Of a stretch of DNA of 7,060 nucleotides, positions 1 through 6,389 are shown piece by piece. The notes under the pieces are model-generated. The model saw only the letters and a program-made list of their open reading frames with translations. It searched no databases and had not been told where the DNA came from. The DNA is taken from positions 1 through 7,060 of the forward strand of contig USOF01000052.1 in assembly GCA_900556285.1 (NCBI GenBank), given 5' to 3'. This DNA comes from an uncultured Collinsella sp. (lineage in GTDB: Bacteria; Actinomycetota; Coriobacteriia; Coriobacteriales; Coriobacteriaceae). Every line of letters starts with the position of its first letter. The first letter of the stretch is position 1. A program made the translations under genes and the position numbers.

Positions 1-51
1 ATACGAGAGGCTCAGGAGTCTCGTGGGCTCGGAGATGTGTATAAGAGACAG
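1..51 (+). other. Illumina Nextera i7 adapter left on contig end (artifact)
   Basis: Positions 18-51 match the Nextera Read 2 transposase adapter: GTCTCGTGGGCTCGG at 18-32, then the 19-bp Tn5 mosaic end at 33-51. Positions 10-17 read GCTCAGGA, which is the adapter-strand form of Nextera index N704. Positions 1-9 match the tail of the P7 oligonucleotide with one mismatch at position 9 (G for T). This is synthetic sequence and genomic DNA begins at about 52. Translating it gives the familiar contaminant string MCIRDR on the plus strand. On the minus strand it adds a false tail beginning PVSYTHLRAHET to the rel product. Confidence 0.97.
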
Positions 52-1783
52 GGGCAACCTTGCCGGCGCCCACGGCGGCAAACAGGTCCTCGAGCTGCTT
101 GAAGTTCAGCTGCTCCGCCACGGCGTTGAGCGCACGCGTGGATCGCGGCGTAGAGATGCCATACCCGCGCTTGCGCAAGTCCTTGGCCAGTATATCGCGG
201 CCGGCAGCAGCGTCGTCGTCCTTGGTCGCGGCGGCAAAATAGCGGCGGATCTTTGACTTGGCGGAAGGTGTCTTAACGATCTTGAGCCAATCACGAGACG
301 GCTTGGAACTCTTGTTGGTCAGGATTTCAACGCGGTCGCCCGTCTTGATCTCGTGCGTGAGCGGGGCCACCGCACCGTTGATCTTAGCGCCGACGCAGTG
401 GTTGCCCACCTCGGTGTGAACGGCGTAGGCAAAGTCGAGCGGCGTGGAACCGGCACGAAGCGCCATGACCTCGCCCTTGGGCGTAAAGACAAAGATCTCC
501 TGGTCGAACAGATCGACCTTCAGCGAGTGCAGGTATTCCTTGGCGTCCGTAATCTCGTCAGAAGCCGCCCAATCGAGCGAATGCTTGAGCCAGTTGATCT
601 GGTCATCCAGACGCTGGGCATCATTGGTCTTAGACGCAGACGATCCGCCCGACTTCTTATAGAGCCAGTGGGCGGCAATGCCGTACTCGGCCTGCTCATG
701 CATCTCATAGGTTCGAATCTGAATCTCGAGCGGGCGGGCCGTGGGGCCGATAACCGTCGTATGGAGCGACTGGTAGTTGTTGACCTTGGGCATGGCGATA
801 TAGTCTTTGAAGCGACCGGGCATGGGGTGCCACAGCGTATGCACCGCGCCGAGCGTGGAGTAGCAATCGCGCACCGAATGCGTGATGACACGCAGTGCCA
901 CCAGGTCGTAGATCTCGGAGAATTCCTTGCCCTTGCGCTTCATCTTTTGGTAGATGGACCAATAGTGCTTGGAACGGCCATTGATCTGGAAGCCCTCCAG
1001 GCCAATGCGGTTGAGCTCGTCGGTGAGCGTCTTGATAGTCTCGGCCAGATAGCGCTCGCGAACCTCGCGCGACTCAGCCACCATGCGCGCAATGCGCTGG
1101 TAGGCATCGGGCTCCAGGTAGAAGAAGGACAGGTCCTCGAGCTCCCACTTAATAGAGCTCATGCCCAGACGGTCGGCCAGGGGCGCATACACGTCCATGG
1201 TCTCGCGAGCCTTAAACAGGCGACGGTCCTCGCGAAGGGCCGCCAGCGTACGCATGTTATGCAGGCGGTCGGCAAGCTTAACGATAATGACGCGGATGTC
1301 CTTGGACATGGCGAGGAACATCTTGCGCAGCGTGAGGGCCTGCTTCTCGTCCATGCTGTCGACTTCGATGTTGGTGAGCTTGGTCACGCCATCGACGAGC
1401 TCGGCTACCGTATCGCCAAACAGGCCGGACACATCGGCAAGCGAGGTCTCGGTATCCTCGACGGTATCGTGCAGCAGCGCGGCGCACACCACATCGCAGT
1501 CCATCTTGAGATCGGCCAAAATGATGGCCACCTCGACGGGATGGTTAATGTACATCTCGCCCGAGCGGCGCTTTTGGTTGCAGTGCTTCTCGGCGGCAAA
1601 GCAATAGGCCTGCTCCACCTTAGAGAAGTCCTCCTCATTCATATATTTGAGGCACAGGCGCTCCAGCTTGTCGTAGCTGTCCGCCATAATCTCGGGCGGC
1701 AGCTCATCGGCATGCTTATAGTGCTCCATCTCCGAAAACGGCTGGAGGGTGGAATCATGGGCGGTACGGGCTGCGGCATCCAT
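52..1783 (-). CDS. rel: Bifunctional (p)ppGpp synthetase/hydrolase, Rel/SpoT family (3' end missing)
   Basis: This cytosolic enzyme makes (p)ppGpp from ATP and GTP/GDP and also hydrolyses it, setting the stringent response. About 577 residues are visible. The N-terminal HD hydrolase domain has its metal-binding set at H81, H105-D106 (in HDTVEDT, 105-111) and D172 (in LADRLHNMRTL). The synthetase domain follows: GRSKHYWSIYQKM at 269-281, EIYDLVALRVI at 290-300, RFKD at 324-327, NNYQSLHTTV at 335-344 and EIQIRT at 353-358. A TGS domain lies at about 428-490 and the start of the helical domain (DWLKIVKTPSAKSKIRRYF) at about 498-516. Intact HD residues and an RxKD rather than ExDD signature indicate a two-way enzyme, not a synthesis-only RelA. 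Full-length relatives are roughly 730-780 residues, so the zinc-finger/RIS and ACT domains are missing because the contig ends in adapter. The ATG at 1783 has a good AAGGGGA Shine-Dalgarno. The upstream gene ends 15 nt before it, which suggests co-transcription. Confidence 0.96.
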
Positions 1784-1801
1784 CGAGGTCCCCTTCCCCT
1801 A
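1784..1801 (-). promoter_or_regulatory. Ribosome binding site of rel at the recJ stop codon
   Basis: The 15-nt gap between the recJ TAG stop (1801-1799) and the rel ATG (1783-1781) holds a purine-rich GGGGAAGGGGA run. AAGGGGA ends 5-6 nt before the start codon, a near-ideal spacing. The run directly abuts the stop codon, so ribosomes finishing recJ could reinitiate at rel. The two reading frames are in register, with only the TAG separating them. No room exists here for a separate promoter or a terminator. Confidence 0.75.
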
Positions 1802-4800
1802 GGCCCGCGGTACGATCGGGCGGTTAACTTTGGCTAGCATATCAGAAGCGCACGAATCGAGTGCCCAGCTCCGGAAAGCCGAGAACTCCATGCGCGAGCG
1901 CAAGCCCTCCAAATAGCGAATTGACCTGCTCAATTGCACGCGGCCGGGGTTTTCGGCCATCGCGATGCGACGAGTGTCGTCAAACCCCGAAACTCGACAG
2001 AAACCAAGCTCTTCGAAGATTCCCAGGCCGCTTTCCACCGAACGCTCGTCGACCGGCGTGCGAGCATCGATGGCAAGGCACATCTGCGCGATGTCGATAT
2101 CGCTCGCGCAGAATGAATCATCCCCGGTTTTGCCGCGGTTGGAGCGCCACATGGTCTGCAGCGCGCGATAGAGCGTGACGAGTTCGTCGCGCTCGGGCGC
2201 ATAGCAGTCGAGCAGGCGCTCGTTAATGCGGGCGTCGCGCGACGAATAGAGCAGATGGATCACGGCGGGCTGTCCGTCACGACCGGCACGCCCGCTCATC
2301 TGGTTGAACTCAATGGCGCCAAACGGCATGTGGTAGAGCACGACATGGCGGATATCGGGCAGGTTGACGCCCTCGCCAAAGGCGGAGGTCGAAACGATGC
2401 AGCTGAGGCTTCCGTCTCGGAATGCTTCTTCTACGCGATGGCGGTCGGTGCGCGTAAGGCCAGCGTTATAGAACGCGATACGGGTCGCACAGTCGGGAAC
2501 GCGTTTGCGTAGTGTCTTGGCAAGCGCCACGGACTGATCACGCGAATTGACGTAAATGACGGTCTTCTCCCCCGTCGCCACGATCGACACTAAACGGTTC
2601 TCGCGGCTCGCAAGGTCGCGGTCGTCCTCGAGCTGCAGGTTCTCGCGCACCGTCTCGTCGACCACCGTGCGAGTGATCGGCAACATGCGGGCAAGCTCGG
2701 CCACGACCGGAGCCGTCGCGGTGGCCGTCGCAGCCATAACGACCGGGTCGCCCAGGGCTTTGAGGATATCGGGCATGTCGAGATAGGCGCTGCGGTCGCC
2801 GCCCTTGGCAAGGCCGGCGTGGTGCGCCTCATCGATAACGACAAAGCCGATGCGGCCCGAACGCGCGAAGCGGTCACGGTGGATAGACAGGAACTCGGGC
2901 GTCGTGAGCACGATACCGGTGCGGCCCGAAGCCAGGCCGGCGAACACGTCATCGCGCGCCGCCTCCACGGTCTCGCCGGTCAGCACGCCAACGCCAATGC
3001 CAAGCGATGCCATCGTCGACGAGAGGTGATAGGCCTGGTCGGCAACAAGCGCACGCAGCGGATAGACAAAGATGCTCGCACGTCCGCGAAGCACCGCCTC
3101 ACGCGCGGCATGTACATGGAAGATGAGCGACTTGCCGCGCCCCGTTCCCATAACGGCCAGAACACTTTGGTGATCGGCTAGGGCATCGAGCGCCTCGACC
3201 TGCGCGCGGTGCGGCTGGTTCGAGCCGATAAAGCTATGGATAAGCGAGCGCGTGAGCTCGGTATAGGGAAGCTGGGCGAGCGTCTCGCGCTTGCGCGACT
3301 CCAGGCGCAGGCCAGAATCCGCCGGCTGCACGCCATGACGAAGCTCGCATGCCGGATCGTCGACGCCGGGCAGCGTGGTATCGCGGACCAGAACATCCTT
3401 GATCATGAGCTTGGGCTTCACACGCCCCTGCCAATGCTCGGCAACGGCCTCGAACACCAAGTCGACAGCGCTATCGCAGTTGATGAGCTTATCGATTTGC
3501 GGCACGCGGAACATAATGGCCGGCACGCTCGCGGCGCCATCGGTCGCCACAAAGCGCATGTGCTCGCCGGTCTTACCCACCACGGCGCGATCGCACATCG
3601 TCACGCCCTCGGCAGCCAGCAGCGGCACCTTATTACCCTGGCCAAACGGCTCAAGGCGGGAAATCTGCTCTATAGTCTCGATATTCAGCTCGGAAAGGTC
3701 GACCGTGGCGGCAACCTCGTCGATGTCTTCAAAGTCCTCAGCGGGAATCTCCGATAGCACGGCGGAAAGGCGACGACGGAATTCATCGAGCTTGGATGCC
3801 TCGATGGTCACACCCACCGCACCGGCATGTCCGCCGCGACGAATCAGCAGGTCGGAACAGCGCTCGACGGCGTCAAACAGGTTAACTTTGCCCACCGAGC
3901 GACCAGAGCCGCGCGCGATACCGTCCTCGATCGAGAACAGCAGCGCCGGCACGTGATAGCGGTTGGTCAGACGGCTTGCCACGATGCCCTTGACGCCCTC
4001 GTGCCAGCCTTCGCCGCCCACAACGATCGCGCGCCCGCCGTCATAGGTCTCCTCGACCTTTGCCATGGCATCGCGCGTGAGCTCCGCCTCGATCTCACGG
4101 CGCTGGCGGTTGATTTCCTCGAGCTCAGCCGCCAGCGCGCTTGCTTCGATGGGATTGCGGGCAAGCAGCAGGTCGAGCGCCAGCTTGGGATCGGCCATGC
4201 GGCCGGCAGCGTTTAAGCGGGGAATGAGCGAGAATGACAGGCCATCCGCCGTAATGCTCGAAAGGTCCGCCTTGGCAAGCGCGGCAAGCGCGATATAGCC
4301 GGGGCGAGCGGTTACGCGCATCTGCTGGATGCCCTCGGCAACCAGCGCGCGGTTCTCGGGCGTGAGCGGCATCATGTCGGACACGGTGCCCAGCGCCGCG
4401 ACCTCGATTAGCGAACGCCAATACGACGGCTTGCCCAGGCGCTCACCCAGGACTTGCACCAGCTTGAGCGCCACACCAGCACCGGCAAGCTCGCGCGAGG
4501 GGCCCTCGTCCTCGAGCTTGGGGTCGGTCAGGGGCACACCCTGCGGCACCTGGTCGGAGGGCTCGTGATGGTCCGTGACCACCAAATCGATCCCCAGGTC
4601 CTCCAAATAGGAAACCTCTTCCTTGGCGGCAATGCCGTTATCGACGGTCACGATCAGCTGGGGGCGAGCGAGCTCGTTAACGCGGTCGAGTGCCGCGCGC
4701 GAAAGACCGTAGCCCTCATCAAAGCGGTGCGGAATAAACGGCGTGACATCGGCGCCAAACGTGCGCAGCGCCTCGGTCAACAGGCAGGTCGACGTAATAC

Positions 4801-5086
4801 CGTCAACGTCAAAATCGCCAAAGACTGCAATGTGCTCGTGGTTGCGAATAGCACGCTCGACGCGGTCGGCAACGACCGACATGCCCGGGATAATGAGTGG
4901 GTCGGCCCAGTCGCGATCGAGCGAAGGCGTCAAAAACAATTGGCCCTCTTTGATGGAGTCAATGCCGTGCGCGACCATAATGCGCGCCACCAGCCCGGGA
5001 ATGCCCAGACCAGCCGAAAGCTCCTTTTCGAGCTCGGGGTTTTGCTGAGCGACCGCCCAACGATGCGTCGTCTTAAGCGATGACAT
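1799..5086 (-). CDS. recJ: RecJ single-strand exonuclease fused to a RecQ-like DEAH helicase
   Basis: The predicted protein has 1095 residues, against roughly 550-600 for a minimal RecJ. The N-terminal half is a DHH/DHHA1 5'-3' ssDNA exonuclease: DFDVDG at 91-96, VDNGI at 148-152, DHH at 172-174, GTVSD at 233-237, RLNAAGR at 290-296, RGSGRS at 392-397 and GGHAGAVG at 418-425. An OB-fold-like segment covers about 460-570. The C-terminal half is an SF2 helicase: Walker A GTGRGKS at 647-653, motif Ia YPLRALVADQ at 675-684, DEAH at 752-755, AATATA at 785-790, a motif V region (STSAFGEGVNLP) near 899-910 and QMSGRAGRDG at 929-938. The final ~145 residues have no RecQ cysteine cluster or HRDC domain that I can see. 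All catalytic motifs look intact. I chose the ATG at 5086 because it has AGGGG 9 nt upstream and starts near the conserved region. An in-frame GTG at 5131 would add 15 residues. The gene heads a probable operon with rel. Confidence 0.93.
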   Translation of the reverse strand: MSSLKTTHRWAVAQQNPELEKELSAGLGIPGLVARIMVAHGIDSIKEGQLFLTPSLDRDWADPLIIPGMSVVADRVERAIRNHEHIAVFGDFDVDGITSTCLLTEALRTFGADVTPFIPHRFDEGYGLSRAALDRVNELARPQLIVTVDNGIAAKEEVSYLEDLGIDLVVTDHHEPSDQVPQGVPLTDPKLEDEGPSRELAGAGVALKLVQVLGERLGKPSYWRSLIEVAALGTVSDMMPLTPENRALVAEGIQQMRVTARPGYIALAALAKADLSSITADGLSFSLIPRLNAAGRMADPKLALDLLLARNPIEASALAAELEEINRQRREIEAELTRDAMAKVEETYDGGRAIVVGGEGWHEGVKGIVASRLTNRYHVPALLFSIEDGIARGSGRSVGKVNLFDAVERCSDLLIRRGGHAGAVGVTIEASKLDEFRRRLSAVLSEIPAEDFEDIDEVAATVDLSELNIETIEQISRLEPFGQGNKVPLLAAEGVTMCDRAVVGKTGEHMRFVATDGAASVPAIMFRVPQIDKLINCDSAVDLVFEAVAEHWQGRVKPKLMIKDVLVRDTTLPGVDDPACELRHGVQPADSGLRLESRKRETLAQLPYTELTRSLIHSFIGSNQPHRAQVEALDALADHQSVLAVMGTGRGKSLIFHVHAAREAVLRGRASIFVYPLRALVADQAYHLSSTMASLGIGVGVLTGETVEAARDDVFAGLASGRTGIVLTTPEFLSIHRDRFARSGRIGFVVIDEAHHAGLAKGGDRSAYLDMPDILKALGDPVVMAATATATAPVVAELARMLPITRTVVDETVRENLQLEDDRDLASRENRLVSIVATGEKTVIYVNSRDQSVALAKTLRKRVPDCATRIAFYNAGLTRTDRHRVEEAFRDGSLSCIVSTSAFGEGVNLPDIRHVVLYHMPFGAIEFNQMSGRAGRDGQPAVIHLLYSSRDARINERLLDCYAPERDELVTLYRALQTMWRSNRGKTGDDSFCASDIDIAQMCLAIDARTPVDERSVESGLGIFEELGFCRVSGFDDTRRIAMAENPGRVQLSRSIRYLEGLRSRMEFSAFRSWALDSCASDMLAKVNRPIVPRA

Positions 5087-5138
5087 AGGCACCCACCCCT
5101 GATAGGGGCAGGTCGCCGCGATACCTCTCACGGTTCAT
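5073..5138 (-). CDS. Possible 21-residue leader ORF overlapping the recJ start
   Basis: A short frame begins with ATG at 5138 and ends with TAA at 5075-5073, encoding MNRERYRGDLPLSGVGAYVIA. It is preceded by AGAGGA (5153-5148) with 9 nt spacing, at least as good as the site in front of recJ itself. Its end overlaps the recJ start (5086) by 14 nt in a different frame, an arrangement that could couple recJ translation to that of the leader. It has no run of repeated regulatory codons that would point to attenuation. It is unrecognised and could be a chance ORF. Confidence 0.3.
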   Translation of the reverse strand: MNRERYRGDLPLSGVGAYVIA

Positions 5139-5158
5139 AGCGATGAGTCCTCTGTGTA

Positions 5159-5176
5159 TGCCCGCTTCGGCAGGCA
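5159..5176 (-). other. Hairpin in the recJ mRNA leader
   Basis: In the minus-strand transcript a 7-bp stem, UGCCUGC with GCGGGCA and one G-U pair, closes a CGAA tetraloop. No U-tract follows, so it is not a standard terminator. It lies between the predicted transcription start and the leader ORF and may only stabilise the 5' end. On the plus strand one pair becomes C-A, which favours the minus strand as the folded RNA. Confidence 0.35.
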
Positions 5177-5186
5177 GATCTGTTGA

Positions 5187-5204
5187 ACGGTTTTATTATA
5201 CCGT
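5187..5204. promoter_or_regulatory. Imperfect palindrome covering the -10 box (possible operator)
   Basis: The 18-bp stretch reads ACGGT, eight AT bases, ACCGT. Seven of its nine symmetric base pairs match, with complete 5-bp arms. It encloses the minus-strand TATAAT exactly, so a dimeric regulator bound here would block the recJ-rel promoter. I do not recognise the motif. Short AT-rich palindromes do occur by chance around -10 elements. Confidence 0.3.
5195..5200 (-). promoter_or_regulatory. -10 box of the probable recJ-rel promoter
   Basis: Read on the minus strand, this hexamer is a perfect TATAAT, the only consensus-grade -10 element I see in the divergent gap. The -35 region is weak: GTTTTG with a 16-nt spacer or CGTTTT with 17 nt are the closest fits. 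Transcription would start near 5188, giving a leader of about 100 nt before the recJ ATG. The weak -35 could mean that an activator helps. The near-complement TATTAT on the plus strand (5194-5199) could in principle serve the transporter, but it has no -35. Confidence 0.55.
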
Positions 5205-5221
5205 GCAGCGCGGACGCAAAA

Positions 5222-5240
5222 CGCCGCGGTGCGCCGCGGT
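5222..5240. repeat. Tandem CGCCGCGGT repeat upstream of the recJ promoter
   Basis: Two exact copies of CGCCGCGGT (5222-5230 and 5232-5240) lie at a 10-bp period, about one helical turn. Each carries the palindrome CCGCGG. They sit immediately upstream of the -35 region of the recJ-side promoter, where an activator would bind. The two palindromes can also pair as a 6-bp GC hairpin with a TGCG loop. Function unknown. Confidence 0.45.
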
Positions 5241-5341
5241 TTCGGCAAACGATGGCGGTAATGGCCTCGAAATAATCGAGCGTTTCAGCCGCACGGACGC
5301 ATACGAGCGTCTAGCATATCCATACAAACGAGTTCGCGGAT

Positions 5342-5349
5342 AAAGGGAG
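5342..5349 (+). promoter_or_regulatory. Ribosome binding site of the BASS transporter
   Basis: AAAGGGAG lies 11 nt before the ATG at 5361, a slightly long but workable spacing, and supports that start. I could not find a convincing plus-strand promoter. The AT-rich block around 5311-5328 is the most plausible place for a -10 element, but no -35 sits at the correct distance. Confidence 0.6.
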
Positions 5350-5360
5350 TCACGGGACAT

Positions 5361-6359
5361 ATGAAGCAATGGGCTGGACTGGGAAAGTTCCTCGCGGGGC
5401 ATATGCAGATCATCGTTCCGATTTGCGTGGCGCTCGGCGTGCTCTTTCCCCAGCAGATCGGCGTGCTCAAGCCCATTGTTCCCGCCCTCTTCGCCTTTAT
5501 GACGTTTCAGGGCGCGCTCAGCAACACCTTTCACCAGGTAGCCGAGGTGTTCCACCGTCCGCTGCACCTGATTTTGGCGCTGCTCGTCTCCGCGGTGCTC
5601 ATTCCCATAGCAGCCTATGCCATGGGGTCGCTGTTCTTTGGTTCCAACCCCAACCTTGTCTGCGGCATCGTGCTCGAGTACAGCGTACCCGTGGCGGTCA
5701 CTGCCTTTATGTGGATTAGCATGTTCGGCGGCAACGGCCCGCTCGCGCTCACCATCATCCTGACGTCCTCGGTTATCTCCCCTGTGACGATTCCGCTCAC
5801 GCTTAAGCTCTTGCTGGGTGCCACCGTCTCGATCGATGTGCCGAGCATGATGCAAGACATGGCCTTTATGATCGCCATCCCCGCCGTGCTCGGCATCGTG
5901 ATCAACGAGCTCACGCGTGGATGGGGACACGAGAAGCTCTCCCCCGCGCTCTCGCCCGCCTGCAAATTCATGATGATGGGCGTTATCGCCTCCAACTCCA
6001 CCGCCATGAGCGAGTACGTGCTGCACATGAACGCGGTGCGCCTGGAAGTCGCCCTCTTTATTTTGACCTTCGCCATCAGCGGCTTTGTCGTCGGTTTTCT
6101 GGTCGCCCGTGCGCTGCATCTGCCATATAGCGAGACGACTACCATGTGCTTTACCTGCGGCATGCGTAACATCTCTTCGGGCGCCGTCATCGCCACGCAA
6201 TACTTTCCGGGCGAAGTCGTGTTTCCCGTCATGTGTGGAACGTTGTTTCAGCAGGTACTCGCCTCGTTTATCGGGCACTTCTTTGAGCGTCTGACCGGCG
6301 AGGAGCGCGCCGCCCAGCGCAAGCGGGTCGAGGCCGGCCGCGACGCCATGGGACGCTAG
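5361..6359 (+). CDS. Bile acid:sodium symporter (BASS/SBF) superfamily transporter
   Basis: A complete 332-residue integral membrane protein, the normal length for the BASS family of Na+-coupled organic-anion transporters in the cytoplasmic membrane. Hydrophobic segments lie at about 14-30, 34-50, 67-92, 99-120, 125-150, 163-182, 200-220, 227-250, 268-283 and 285-307, fitting the family's ten-helix plan. Two family-diagnostic unwound-helix regions are recognisable: EYSVPVAVTAFMWISMFGGN at 106-125 and CGMRNISSGAVIA at 266-278. The short C-terminal tail (about 310-332) is highly charged and probably cytosolic. Substrate cannot be read from sequence. Family members carry bile acids, pantoate, other organic acids or sulfur compounds, and the name does not prove bile-acid transport. 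It is divergent from recJ and convergent with the next gene, so it is probably transcribed alone. It starts at ATG 5361 behind AAAGGGAG and ends at TAG 6357-6359. Confidence 0.9.
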   Translation: MKQWAGLGKFLAGHMQIIVPICVALGVLFPQQIGVLKPIVPALFAFMTFQGALSNTFHQVAEVFHRPLHLILALLVSAVLIPIAAYAMGSLFFGSNPNLVCGIVLEYSVPVAVTAFMWISMFGGNGPLALTIILTSSVISPVTIPLTLKLLLGATVSIDVPSMMQDMAFMIAIPAVLGIVINELTRGWGHEKLSPALSPACKFMMMGVIASNSTAMSEYVLHMNAVRLEVALFILTFAISGFVVGFLVARALHLPYSETTTMCFTCGMRNISSGAVIATQYFPGEVVFPVMCGTLFQQVLASFIGHFFERLTGEERAAQRKRVEAGRDAMGR

Positions 6360-6387
6360 ACTGTCCGCATTACGCGGGTGTTAGTCT
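6358..6387. terminator. Possible bidirectional terminator hairpin between convergent genes
   Basis: The 30-nt gap between the two stop codons is nearly filled by an inverted repeat. AGACT (6358-6362) pairs with AGTCT (6383-6387), and inside it CCGC (6365-6368) pairs with GCGG (6374-6377) around an ATTAC loop. The stem can be extended by two G-U wobbles and is interrupted by a small asymmetric bulge. Neither strand has a U-tract after the stem, so it is not a canonical intrinsic terminator. Its exact fit to the convergent gap is the main support. Confidence 0.35.
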
Positions 6388-6389
6388 TA

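Noticed and set aside
23..256. Small plus-strand protein beginning MGSEMCIRDRG
   Set aside because: The start and first residues are translated Nextera adapter, and the remainder is antisense to rel.
353..1837. 494-codon open frame on the plus strand opposite rel
   Set aside because: It is exactly antisense to a gene with strong family motifs. Its translation is a low-complexity mix rich in H, R, G, L and V with no recognisable domain, as expected from GC-rich third positions on the opposite strand.
5087..5131. GTG start at 5131 for recJ, adding 15 residues
   Set aside because: The extension (MRGIAATCPYQGWVP) does not look like RecJ, and the ATG at 5086 has its own spaced AGGGG site. It is kept only as an alternative.
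5159..5176. Leader hairpin as an intrinsic terminator or riboswitch
   Set aside because: There is no U-tract after the stem, and the region of about 100 nt lacks a conserved riboswitch core that I can recognise.
5183..5211. Plus-strand TTGAAC as a -35 for the transporter
   Set aside because: At 16-18 nt downstream the sequence is GC-rich (around CAGCGC) with no -10-like hexamer.
5196..6278. 360-codon open frame on the minus strand opposite the BASS gene
   Set aside because: Very rich in H, R, D, G and E and without domains. It mirrors the transporter's codon bias and runs across the divergent promoter region, so it is a shadow frame.
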